From positions 1 to 16,540 of the forward strand of contig WTHV01000171.1 of assembly GCA_011525265.1 (NCBI GenBank): a DNA stretch of 16,540 nt, given 5' to 3'. Position numbers and translations under genes: made by a program. Below are positions 5,395 through 13,235 of this stretch, piece by piece (within the stretch, counting starts at the first letter, position 1; the number at the start of each line of letters is the position of its first letter). The DNA is from Alphaproteobacteria bacterium. GTDB taxonomy: Bacteria > Pseudomonadota > Alphaproteobacteria > Puniceispirillales > Puniceispirillaceae. Under the pieces are notes generated by a model. The model searched no databases. It had not been told where the DNA came from and saw nothing but the letters and a program-made list of their open reading frames with translations.

Positions 5395-7338
5395 TTACGC
5401 TAATTCTGGCCGATCTTTAAAATGTGCAAGCGCCTCTGGATTGGCCAGCGCGCCGACATTATCAATGGCTTTGCCATGCACAATATCACGCACCGCCAAT
5501 TCTGTGATTTTGCCAGATTTCGTGCGCGGAATATCATCAACGGCCAAGATAATGGCTGGCACGTGGCGCGGTGTGGCATTACGCCTAATCTGAGATTTAA
5601 TCGCCTTTATCAACGCCTCATCAAGCCGTACACCATCACGCAATTTCACGAACAACACAACGCGCTGATCATTATCCCATTCTTGGCCAATAACAACCGC
5701 TTCAAGCACATCATCAAGCGCTTCAACTTGGCGGTAAATCTCTGCGGTACCAATGCGTACACCGCCAGGATTTAACGTGGCATCAGAACGGCCATAAAAT
5801 ACCATGCCGCCTTGCTGTGTTAAGGCAACACAATCACCATGGTGCCAGATATTATCATATTTGGCGAAATAGGCTTTATGATAGCGCGTGCCATCCTCAT
5901 CGCCCCAAAAAGAGACAGGCATAGATGGATGGGCTGACAGGCAGACAAGCTCCCCTTTCTCGTCAATGACAGGGCGGCCATCTGAATCAAAAACAGCGAC
6001 ATTCATCCCAAGAAGTCGTTTTTGGCATTGCCCGCGATAGACAGGGCTAATAGGACTGCCGCCAACAAAACAGCCGAGAATATCTGTACCACCAGCAATG
6101 GACGCAAGGCAGAGATCTGATTTCCATTGCGTGTAAATATAATCAAACCCAGCCTCTGATAAGGGGGATCCTGTTGAGAAAATCATCCGAAGACTATCGA
6201 GATTCGCTTCATCTTTGGCAACCAGACCTGCCTTAGCACAAGCATCAATATATTTAGCTGATGTGCCAAAATGTGTAACCTCGTCTGTTGCGATGATTTT
6301 CGCAAATCGGGCGGCCTCAGGATAAAAAGGTGAGCCATCATACAGCACCAGACTTGCCCCGCACATCAAAGCAGACACAGACCAATTCCACATCATCCAC
6401 CCGCAAGTTGTGAAATAAAATAGCCTGTCACCTTCACGCACATCCCCATGAAGCAAAAGTTCTTGCTTATGCTTTAACAAAGTGCCGCCATGCGAATGCA
6501 CAATGCATTTTGGCAGGCCAGTCGTGCCAGATGAAAACATGATATAAAGCGGATGCGCTGTTTCAACTGCCTCAAAGACAATATCATCAGCAGCAAAGCT
6601 AGATAAGAAATCCTGCCAAGATACAGCCCCATCAAATAGCGCGTCTTGCTTGTGCGCGCTTAAGTCAAATATGACAATTTTATCAAGAGACTCTATGGCC
6701 TGATAAAGCTTTTCTGCGACCTCAAGACAGGAAAAGCTTTTGCCATTATAAAGATACCCATTCGCGCATACCAAAATTTTTGGCTCTATCTGCGCCAGCC
6801 TGTCCATCGCAGCAGAAAAGCCGAAATCAGGTGAACAGCTTGCCCATATCGCCCCAAGAGACGCTGTTGCAAGCATGAAGGCAACCGCTTGGGGCGTGTT
6901 TGGCACAAGGCCAGCAACCCTGTCACCTTTGCCAATGCCTGCCGCACGCAAAGCTTGTTGCAGCCGTGAGACCTCATCGTGCAAATTATCATGAGACCAT
7001 GCCTCTCGTGCGCCATCTTCACGCCAGAAAATGATGGCGTCTTCACTGCCTTGATAGCGCAACATATTCTCAGCATAATTCAGGCGGGCATCTGGGAAAA
7101 ACTGTACCTTTTTCATATCATCATCATGCTGATAGGCGGCTTGTCCGCGCTCACCAATAATATCGGTAAATGCCCACACAGACCCCCAAAAGGCATCAAG
7201 CTCAGTGACCGACCAGCGCCATAAATCATCATAATCAGCAAAGCGGCCATAGCCTTCTTCGGCGATGTAATTCATATAATCGCTCAGACAGCTTCCCTCT
7301 TTTTGTGCTGTGCTTGGTTGCCATAAAATATCTGTCAT
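5395..7338 (-). CDS. aacS: Acetoacetyl-CoA synthetase
   Basis: This 647-residue adenylate-forming enzyme activates acetoacetate with ATP and CoA to acetoacetyl-CoA (ketone-body and poly-hydroxybutyrate metabolism). Family landmarks include the N-terminal ACS segment (FFPDARLNYAENML at about 80-93), the ATP-binding loop MFSSGTTGLPKCIVH at 267-281, the CGWMMWNW segment, GGTDILGCF and the SDATLNPGGVRIGTAEIYR region. The catalytic C-terminal lysine is Lys610 in KSGKITELAV; TELAV is typical of acetoacetyl-CoA rather than acetyl-CoA synthetases. The start chosen is ATG 7338-7336, with AAGG 7 nt upstream. In-frame TTG 7344 and GTG 7341 are also possible starts but lie too close to that site. It stands alone, converging on mmsA and divergent from the MDR-enolase operon. 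Confidence 0.95.
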   Translation of the reverse strand: MTDILWQPSTAQKEGSCLSDYMNYIAEEGYGRFADYDDLWRWSVTELDAFWGSVWAFTDIIGERGQAAYQHDDDMKKVQFFPDARLNYAENMLRYQGSEDAIIFWREDGAREAWSHDNLHDEVSRLQQALRAAGIGKGDRVAGLVPNTPQAVAFMLATASLGAIWASCSPDFGFSAAMDRLAQIEPKILVCANGYLYNGKSFSCLEVAEKLYQAIESLDKIVIFDLSAHKQDALFDGAVSWQDFLSSFAADDIVFEAVETAHPLYIMFSSGTTGLPKCIVHSHGGTLLKHKQELLLHGDVREGDRLFYFTTCGWMMWNWSVSALMCGASLVLYDGSPFYPEAARFAKIIATDEVTHFGTSAKYIDACAKAGLVAKDEANLDSLRMIFSTGSPLSEAGFDYIYTQWKSDLCLASIAGGTDILGCFVGGSPISPVYRGQCQKRLLGMNVAVFDSDGRPVIDEKGELVCLSAHPSMPVSFWGDEDGTRYHKAYFAKYDNIWHHGDCVALTQQGGMVFYGRSDATLNPGGVRIGTAEIYRQVEALDDVLEAVVIGQEWDNDQRVVLFVKLRDGVRLDEALIKAIKSQIRRNATPRHVPAIILAVDDIPRTKSGKITELAVRDIVHGKAIDNVGALANPEALAHFKDRPELA

Positions 7339-7350
7339 CACCAACCCTTA

Positions 7351-7369
7351 TGACCAAATCTGTGACCAA
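7351..7369. repeat. TGACCAA direct repeat in the leader of acetoacetyl-CoA synthetase
   Basis: TGACCAA occurs at 7351-7357 and again at 7363-7369 (period 12 bp), 12-30 nt upstream of the synthetase start on the opposite strand. It could be a tandem regulator half-site or chance. The remaining divergent gap to 7511 has a perfect TTGACA at 7451-7456 on the plus strand but no matching -10 at normal spacing. Confidence 0.35.
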
Positions 7370-7511
7370 TTTTACTATTGCAAGCGAGGCTATCGCAGAA
7401 CAGATGATGGCGCAAGATACACACCGCCCCCAAGTGCCTCACAAACATGATTGACAGCGAAATAAATTTCCTTTTTCGTGGGGAAGATATTTATCCAAAA
7501 AAGGCGCGCTC

Positions 7512-8636
7512 ATGTCACAGTCACATACTGATAAGCTCCATGATACCATACCAGCCACGATGAATGCCTTTGTGCTGAAAGGCCATGGGGATTTTGATCA
7601 ATTGCAATGGCATGAGGATTGGCCTGTTCCTGTTGCAGGGGGGGATGAGGTTATCATCAAAGTTGGTGCTTGCGGTCTGAATAACACAGACATTAACACG
7701 CGCACTGCTTGGTATTCTAAGGCTGTATCGGCAAATACAACAGGTGGCGCCTTTGATGAGGCTGATGATGAAGATGCGACATGGGGCGGCGCACCGATCA
7801 GCTTCCCGCGTATTCAAGGCGCAGATGTGGTAGGCACCGTTGTAGCACTTGGCCCTGAGGCAGATGCCTCATTGCTTGGAAAACGTGTTATGATTGATAC
7901 ATGGCTTCGTGATTGGGATGACCCAACAAACCTTGAGAAGACAGGCTATTACGGGTCTGAATGTGATGGGGGCTTTGCCCATTATACCAAAGTCACGCAA
8001 AAGCAAGTACACCCCATCTTGTCTGATCTCTCAGATGCCGAATTAGCCACATTCGCCACCTCTTATATCACAGCTGAAAATATGCTTGAACGCGGTCAGG
8101 TAAAAGCAGGTGACAGCGTGCTGATTACAGGGGCATCTGGCGGGGTTGGCTCAGCCCTTATCCAATTAGTCAAACGGCGCGGCGCGACCGCAATTGCTTT
8201 ATCATCTCTATCTAAAGCAGATGATTTAACAGCGATTGGTGCTGATGTGGTCATTGACCGTAATGAGGCTGATTTCAAAAAAGCCCTTATTGCCGCTACT
8301 GGCAAAGCAACGGTCAGTGTTCTTGCTGATGTGGTTGGCGGGAGCGAATGGCATAAATGGCTTGATTGCATTGAAAGAGGCGGCAGGCTGACCTGTGCTG
8401 GTGCAATTGCAGGCCCTATGGTTGCGTTTGATTTACGCACCTTTTATTTGCGTGATTTAACCTTTACCGGCGCCACTATTGTGCCAGTTGGCCTGTTTGC
8501 CAAATTAGTCAGCTATATTGAAGCAGGCGAAATAAAACCGCTTATCGCTGCACAATTTGATTTGCGAGATTTGCATGACGCCCAGCGTCTGTTCATCAAG
8601 AAATCACATATTGGCAATATCGTGGTCTGCCCATGA
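7512..8636 (+). CDS. Zinc-independent MDR-family oxidoreductase (quinone-reductase/alcohol-dehydrogenase-like)
   Basis: This 374-residue medium-chain dehydrogenase/reductase has an N-terminal GroES-like domain (about 18-160) and a Rossmann NAD(P) domain with GASGGVGSALIQL at 207-219. At the position of the catalytic-zinc cysteine it has Asn (ACGLNNTDI, 53-61), so it should lack the catalytic zinc and behave more like quinone or enoyl reductases. The SECDGGFAHYTKV segment (149-161) is typical of this subgroup. It probably reduces or oxidises a carbonyl or enoyl intermediate of the adjacent enolase-superfamily pathway. AAGG 7 nt before ATG 7512 supports this start; the N-terminal 16 residues are an extension relative to Met17. 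It overlaps the next gene by 4 nt (ATGA). The substrate is unknown. Confidence 0.82.
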   Translation: MSQSHTDKLHDTIPATMNAFVLKGHGDFDQLQWHEDWPVPVAGGDEVIIKVGACGLNNTDINTRTAWYSKAVSANTTGGAFDEADDEDATWGGAPISFPRIQGADVVGTVVALGPEADASLLGKRVMIDTWLRDWDDPTNLEKTGYYGSECDGGFAHYTKVTQKQVHPILSDLSDAELATFATSYITAENMLERGQVKAGDSVLITGASGGVGSALIQLVKRRGATAIALSSLSKADDLTAIGADVVIDRNEADFKKALIAATGKATVSVLADVVGGSEWHKWLDCIERGGRLTCAGAIAGPMVAFDLRTFYLRDLTFTGATIVPVGLFAKLVSYIEAGEIKPLIAAQFDLRDLHDAQRLFIKKSHIGNIVVCP

Positions 8637-9745
8637 AAATTACAGGCATAGCAATTTATAAAAAGGGTCTGCCTTATGTGGGTGGCTCTTATGGTTGGGG
8701 GGCTGGCAATGCGATTACCACAGCCTATGCATCTGTTGTGGTGGTGCATACGGATACAGGTATGACAGGCTGCGGAGAATTTACCCCTTGTGGTGAAAAT
8801 TACATGGTCGCTCATTCAGAAGGGGTTGAGGCAGCAGCCCGATTACTTGCGCCTGTTCTGATTGGTCAAGACCCGCGCCAGACCTATGCGCTTGAGCGGC
8901 TGATGGATAACACAATCCAAGGCCATGGCTATGCCAAAGCACCATTTGATGCCGCTTTTTGGGATTTACTAGGCCAATCTTGTGAAATGCCCGTATGGAT
9001 GTTGATGGGCGGTAAATTAACGGATGGGGCGCCGATGTATCGAGTCGCACCACAAAAATCAATTGAAGAGACCACCAAAGAGTTAGATGCGCATCGCGCA
9101 GCAGGCTATCGCCAATTCCAAATAAAAGTCGGCGCGAATTGGGCAGAGGATATAGATCGTATCTGCGCCACTGTCCCTCTTTTAAAGCACGGCGAAAAAG
9201 CGCTTGTTGATGCGAATCAAGGCTGGCGTGTGGATGATGCGATCCGTGTCATCAGAGCAACATCACATCTTGATTACATCCTAGAACAGCCCTGTCACAC
9301 CTATGAAGAATGTCAGCAAGTTCGCGCCAAGACAAGCTTGCCGATGAAGCTTGATGAATGCATTACGGATTTGAAAATGGCAATGCGCATTGTCCATGAT
9401 AAGGGGGCAGATGCGGCTTGTTTAAAAATCTCTAACCTAGGCGGGCTTACAAAGGCACGACGGGTACGTGATTTCTTTGTTGCAAACCGTATTCCTGTGG
9501 TCTCTGAAGATAGTTGGGGCGGCGAGATTGCCACTGCCGCTGTCTCTCATTTTGCAGCATCCACGCCTCAAGAATTCTTGTTGAATTCAACCGATTTACA
9601 TAATTATAACACCGCCTCAACGGGCAAGCCTGGCCCTGTGACAAAAGAGGGTAAATTATATGCGAGCGATGCCCCTGGACTTGGCGTCACCCCAGATTAT
9701 GACAGCCTTGGGGCACCTGTAGCGATTTATGGAGATGTGTCTTGA
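8633..9745 (+). CDS. Enolase-superfamily (MR/MLE) enzyme, probable racemase/epimerase of the hydroxyproline-betaine epimerase type
   Basis: This 370-residue protein has an N-terminal capping domain (about 1-125) and a TIM barrel. The active site can be read directly: acid/base lysines Lys165 (QIKVG) and Lys265 (CLKISNLGG), and Mg2+ ligands Asp193 (LVDANQGW), Glu218 (LEQPC) and Asp241 (KLDEC), plus Glu292/Asp293 in VSEDSWGGE. Two opposed lysines fit 1,1-proton transfer (racemisation or epimerisation) or syn-dehydration. From memory the barrel end (DxWGG) resembles 4-hydroxyproline-betaine 2-epimerase (HpbD), but N-succinylamino-acid racemase or dipeptide epimerase activity cannot be excluded. 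It overlaps the gene before and the gene after by 4 nt each, so it is the middle gene of a tightly coupled operon. It is paralogous to the next gene, with equal length and the same catalytic positions. Confidence 0.82.
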   Translation: MKITGIAIYKKGLPYVGGSYGWGAGNAITTAYASVVVVHTDTGMTGCGEFTPCGENYMVAHSEGVEAAARLLAPVLIGQDPRQTYALERLMDNTIQGHGYAKAPFDAAFWDLLGQSCEMPVWMLMGGKLTDGAPMYRVAPQKSIEETTKELDAHRAAGYRQFQIKVGANWAEDIDRICATVPLLKHGEKALVDANQGWRVDDAIRVIRATSHLDYILEQPCHTYEECQQVRAKTSLPMKLDECITDLKMAMRIVHDKGADAACLKISNLGGLTKARRVRDFFVANRIPVVSEDSWGGEIATAAVSHFAASTPQEFLLNSTDLHNYNTASTGKPGPVTKEGKLYASDAPGLGVTPDYDSLGAPVAIYGDVS

Positions 9746-10854
9746 AAATTACAAAAATCACAGTTTTTCACAAAGATTTACCACTGGCACAACCGTATTT
9801 TCTGTCAGGCGGGCGTTTACGCTTTGATGTGCTTGATGCGACTTTTGTAAAAATTGAAACAGATGAAGGCATCACAGGCTGGGGCGAAGGCACACCATGG
9901 GGGCATACATATGTTCCTGCCCATGGGCCGGGGATTAGAGCTGGGATTGAAACACTTGCCCCTGCCTTAATGGGCCTAGATCCAAGAGAGCTTGAGGCTG
10001 TTGAATATGCAATGGACAAGCAATTGCCAGGCCATCTTTACGCCAAATCTGCCATTGATCTGGCGTGCTGGGATATAAAAGGCCAAGCGGCTAATTTGTC
10101 CTTAACACAAATGCTTGGCGGCGATAGAGGCGGCGGCGTACGCATTATGTCATCTGTCTCGTCTGGCACACCTGATTATATGCTCAACATTATCAAAGAT
10201 TATCGTGCAATGGGCTATGTTGGCCATTCGGTAAAGGTTGGCGGTGATGTTGAAAAAGATATTGAACGTATCCGCTTTTTAGAAGAGAACCGTCTGCCGG
10301 GCGAGCGTATTTTGTATGATGTGAACCGGGCATGGTCTAGAAGAGAAGCTGTGATCGTCATGAATGCAACAAGTGACCTTGGCGTATCATTTGAGCAACC
10401 TTGTGAGACGCTTGATGATATTGCGCGCATTCGCCCCATTACCAATGCGCCTATCTCAGTTGATGAGACACTTGTCACTTTGCAAGATATTACACGCATT
10501 GCCCATGAAGGCATTGCCGAAATTGCTGGCATTAAAATCAACCGTGTTGGCGGGTTGACCAAAGCGCGGCGTATGCGTGATATGGCACTGGCACATGGGA
10601 TGCAGATTTATGTGATGGCAACAGGCGGCTCTGTTATGGCAGATACAGAAGCATCATCTCTTGCCCTATCTATCCCAGAAGAAATGCGCCTTGGTGGATG
10701 GGCCTGCCAAGATATGCTGACCGTTGATATTGCCCCCAACAAAGGCATGCGCAGCCAAGATGGCTATCATTATGCTCTTGATACGCCGGGTCTAGGCTTT
10801 GCGCCAGATGAGAGCCTATTGGGCAATGCTGTTGCGGTCTATGAGGCTGATTAG
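9742..10854 (+). CDS. Enolase-superfamily (MR/MLE) enzyme, cis-3-hydroxy-L-proline dehydratase-like
   Basis: This 370-residue protein starts with TTG (9742), overlapping the previous stop as TTGA. GGAG lies 7 nt upstream, and the first four codons encode MKIT as in the paralogue, which supports the unusual start. Catalytic residues are Lys165 (HSVKVGG), Asp193 (LYDVNRAW), Glu218 (FEQPC), Asp241 (SVDET) and Lys265 (GIKINRVGG). The N-terminal capping region (DLPLAQPYFLSGGRLRFD, TPWGHTYVPAHGPG) closely resembles, as I recall it, the Labrenzia aggregata cis-3-hydroxy-L-proline dehydratase, which makes pyrroline-2-carboxylate. At the end of the eighth strand, where the paralogue has Glu292-Asp293, this protein has Met-Ala (VMATGGS), so its chemistry or specificity may differ. 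It overlaps the convergent methyltransferase gene by 4 nt at the 3' end. Confidence 0.8.
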   Translation: MKITKITVFHKDLPLAQPYFLSGGRLRFDVLDATFVKIETDEGITGWGEGTPWGHTYVPAHGPGIRAGIETLAPALMGLDPRELEAVEYAMDKQLPGHLYAKSAIDLACWDIKGQAANLSLTQMLGGDRGGGVRIMSSVSSGTPDYMLNIIKDYRAMGYVGHSVKVGGDVEKDIERIRFLEENRLPGERILYDVNRAWSRREAVIVMNATSDLGVSFEQPCETLDDIARIRPITNAPISVDETLVTLQDITRIAHEGIAEIAGIKINRVGGLTKARRMRDMALAHGMQIYVMATGGSVMADTEASSLALSIPEEMRLGGWACQDMLTVDIAPNKGMRSQDGYHYALDTPGLGFAPDESLLGNAVAVYEAD

Positions 10855-12419
10855 GCGTCTTGGTTAAGCGCATCCATTGCCGGGATTTCACGCTCGCGCC
10901 GTGCGATATAATCAAGCAATTCGTCATTAATCGCAGGGTCTAGCGCAGGCTTTTCATAATCACGCAACATTTGCTTTGCCGTTGTTAAAGCGCGGCTTGT
11001 GGTATCATGCTCGCCTTCAGCCACCCATTGCTCAAAGCTGTTATTATCAAATTGCTTTGGCATGAAAAACGCATCTTGGAATTTCTCAATCGTATGCGGG
11101 TGGCCAAGATAGTGACCGCCGGGGCCAATATCACGCACAGCGGCAAGGGCCTCGTCAAAATCATCCCAACGCAATCCCTCTGCCATACGATATCCCATAG
11201 CGCATTGCTCTGAATCAACAATGAATTTTGCCATAGAACAATGCATACCAGCCTCGTTCCAACCTGCCGAATGCCAGATATAATTGGCACCTGACATTAA
11301 AACAGCCATTAATGTTGTGGCAGATTCATAGCCTGATTGGGCATCAAGCGTCTTGGCCCCGCCAAGCGTGTTTGATGTACGCCATGGAATATTATAATAG
11401 CGTGCCATCTGACCAATCATGAAATTCATCAAGCTAATCTCAGGCGTGCCAGCCATCGGCGCACCTGATTGCATAGATACCGTTGATAGATAATGCCCAT
11501 AAATGGCAGGACAGCCTTTGCGTGTGACTTGCGTATAGGCCAGAGCAGAAAGCGCTTCAGCATTTAATTGGGCAACCGTTGGCACTGTTGAGGCTGGCGT
11601 GTTTGCACCGCCAAGCACAAAAGGTGAGCATAGCACAGGCTGATTACGGCGGTTAAAGGCACGCATCGCCGATAACATCGTCTCATCCCACACAAGCGGC
11701 GAGTTACCATTACAATTACCCACAACAACCGCATGATCTTCAAGATACTCTGCGCCAAATAAAATCGCGCACATATCAAGCACATCCTCGGCATTTTTGC
11801 CAGAGGTGGTCATGCCCATAAATGTCTTGTCAGAATGGATGATAGAGCTGTGGGTAATGCGCAAATGACGATGAGATATGGGATGATCCATCGGCTCCAC
11901 AATATGGTGGGCTGAAGAATGCATGGCTGGCAACATATGCGCTAATTTATGGAAATCAGCCAAATCTGCTAAGGTTGGGGCACGACGCACATCATCTAGA
12001 TCGCGCAAATATGGCGCACCAGTCATTGGCACAAAAATCGAATTGCGCCCGCCAAGCTGAACGGTTTTTTCAGGGTTTCTTGCATGAAGTGTGATATCAG
12101 AGGGGATGGTGCTAATAAGTTCTTTGACAAGCGCTCTGTCTAAATGCACACGTTCCCCGCGCACATCAGCGCCAATGCGCTTCCAATCCTCAAGCGCAAT
12201 ATCATCACGAAAGACAACGCCAACCTCTTCTAGAATATCAAGAGACGCCTTATCAATCATTTCAACCTGATCAAGGCTCATTGGCTCTGTTAAGGGCAAT
12301 CTTCCTTTCAAATGACCAAGCATTTGATGGTTTGGTTTTGTGCGAACAGCGCGGCGCTCTCCCCTGCCACCACGACGTGTTGCTTGGGGGGCTTGTGCCA
12401 TTTCCTCTTGATTGCTCAT
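10851..12419 (-). CDS. MttB-family (trimethylamine methyltransferase-like) protein without pyrrolysine
   Basis: This 522-residue protein belongs to the MttB/COG5598 superfamily, which transfers a methyl group from a quaternary or tertiary amine to a corrinoid protein. There is no in-frame UAG, so it is a non-pyrrolysine member. Characterised non-Pyl relatives use glycine betaine, proline betaine or carnitine. Landmarks are a basic N-terminal tail (residues 15-26, rich in Arg/Gly), SLDILEEVGVVF at 59-70, the VVGNCNGNSPL segment near 232-242, TLGGAKTLDAQSGYES at 351-366 and SGANYIWHSAGWNEAGM near 376-392. GGTGAT before ATG 12419 is a good ribosome site. No corrinoid-binding partner or RamA-like activase lies in the window. 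It is divergent from gntR and so probably under its control. The substrate is unknown; a betaine is inferred from the neighbours. Confidence 0.85.
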   Translation of the reverse strand: MSNQEEMAQAPQATRRGGRGERRAVRTKPNHQMLGHLKGRLPLTEPMSLDQVEMIDKASLDILEEVGVVFRDDIALEDWKRIGADVRGERVHLDRALVKELISTIPSDITLHARNPEKTVQLGGRNSIFVPMTGAPYLRDLDDVRRAPTLADLADFHKLAHMLPAMHSSAHHIVEPMDHPISHRHLRITHSSIIHSDKTFMGMTTSGKNAEDVLDMCAILFGAEYLEDHAVVVGNCNGNSPLVWDETMLSAMRAFNRRNQPVLCSPFVLGGANTPASTVPTVAQLNAEALSALAYTQVTRKGCPAIYGHYLSTVSMQSGAPMAGTPEISLMNFMIGQMARYYNIPWRTSNTLGGAKTLDAQSGYESATTLMAVLMSGANYIWHSAGWNEAGMHCSMAKFIVDSEQCAMGYRMAEGLRWDDFDEALAAVRDIGPGGHYLGHPHTIEKFQDAFFMPKQFDNNSFEQWVAEGEHDTTSRALTTAKQMLRDYEKPALDPAINDELLDYIARREREIPAMDALNQDA

Positions 12420-12465
12420 CTTATCATCACCTTTTTATCAGATCTCAATCAGACTCATAATACAT

Positions 12466-12477
12466 ATTGTGTACAAT
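12466..12477. promoter_or_regulatory. ATTGT-GT-ACAAT palindrome, probable GntR/FadR-type operator
   Basis: Perfect 5-bp arms around a 2-bp centre fit the general FadR-subfamily operator pattern (TNGT...ACNA). The site lies in the 130-bp gap between the divergent methyltransferase and gntR genes. It is 46 nt upstream of the former and 72 nt upstream of the latter, where a bound repressor could control both directions and its own gene. Confidence 0.65.
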
Positions 12478-12487
12478 GAAAAACTCA

Positions 12488-12498
12488 GCTAGGCTAGC
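12488..12498. promoter_or_regulatory. GCTAG-G-CTAGC palindrome in the divergent promoter region
   Basis: A perfect 11-nt inverted repeat centred 21-22 bp from the centre of the ATTGTGTACAAT site, about two helical turns away. It could be a second protein site; no known family is assigned. Confidence 0.3.
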
Positions 12499-12523
12499 AG
12501 AAATGACGGAAAAGAATTTCTTT

Positions 12524-12534
12524 CTCATTATGAG
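12524..12534. promoter_or_regulatory. CTCAT-T-ATGAG palindrome just upstream of gntR
   Basis: A perfect 11-nt inverted repeat ending 15 nt before the gntR ATG. The related half CTCATAAT occurs at 12454-12461 on the methyltransferase side. It may be an autoregulatory site or a small mRNA element near the weak gntR ribosome site. Confidence 0.3.
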
Positions 12535-12549
12535 GCAAAGATAGGCGCA

Positions 12550-13233
12550 ATGGCTTTTAGCAAAGAAGACATTATTGAGACGATAAAGCGTGAGATTTTA
12601 ATGCTGACGCTTGCGCCTGGCACCCCGCTTGATGAGGCGAGCTTGAGTGCGCAATTCCAAATTTCACGCACCCCTTTGCGCGATATTTTGCGCAGGCTTG
12701 CCGGTGAAGGCTATGTGGTCATCACGCAAAATAAAGGGGCGATGGTTGCCCCAATGGACCCAAAATCAATGCGCAATTTCTTTATGACCGCGCCTATGAT
12801 TTATGCCACTATCTCGCGGCTTGCAGCGCAAAATGCAACAGCCAAAGATATTGAAAAGCTTGCCGAGACACAGCGCCATTTTAAAGCAGCCGTCAGCGCA
12901 CAATCGGTGGAACAGCTTGTCACTTATAATGACCAATTCCATTACCAAATTGGTAAGATGGCAGATAATGATTATTTGATGCCAAGCTTACAAAGATTAT
13001 TGATGGAGCATGCCCGCATTGGTCAAACATTTTGGCAAGCACAAAATAACAATCACAATGACGCTATCGCTGAAGCAACGCGTCATCATGATGAGTTTAT
13101 TGATATTTTTGCCGCTCATGATGAAGAAGCGGCCGTTAGCCTGACCATTGCCCATTGGGAATTATCCAAAGCGAATATGGATGATTATATCCGCCCCACC
13201 CCCCTTACCAGTGATATTACGCTAGCCGGATAG
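12550..13233 (+). CDS. GntR-family (FadR/FCD subfamily) transcriptional regulator
   Basis: This 227-residue protein has an N-terminal winged helix (about 5-68; ISRTPLRDILRRLAGEGYV at 38-56 is the GntR recognition region) and an all-helical FCD ligand domain (about 75-210). Candidate metal/ligand residues are Asp128 and His131 (DQFH), His180 and His202. FCD regulators usually bind small carboxylates or amino acids and release DNA on binding. It is the first gene of a four-gene operon (2-nt gap to the dapA-like gene) and is divergent from the methyltransferase gene, so it is the likely local regulator, acting at the 12466-12477 palindrome. The ribosome site is weak: AGG only 4 nt before the ATG. 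Repressor versus activator is not decided by sequence. Confidence 0.9.
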   Translation: MAFSKEDIIETIKREILMLTLAPGTPLDEASLSAQFQISRTPLRDILRRLAGEGYVVITQNKGAMVAPMDPKSMRNFFMTAPMIYATISRLAAQNATAKDIEKLAETQRHFKAAVSAQSVEQLVTYNDQFHYQIGKMADNDYLMPSLQRLLMEHARIGQTFWQAQNNNHNDAIAEATRHHDEFIDIFAAHDEEAAVSLTIAHWELSKANMDDYIRPTPLTSDITLAG

Positions 13234-13235
13234 GA

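Noticed and set aside
7451..7479. TTGACA promoter for the MDR-enolase operon
   Set aside because: The -35 is perfect, but 16-18 nt downstream only TTTTCG-like sequence is found and no -10 could be matched.
10851..12419. Pyrrolysine-containing MttB
   Set aside because: The frame has no internal TAG, and no pyl genes are seen; it is a non-Pyl family member.
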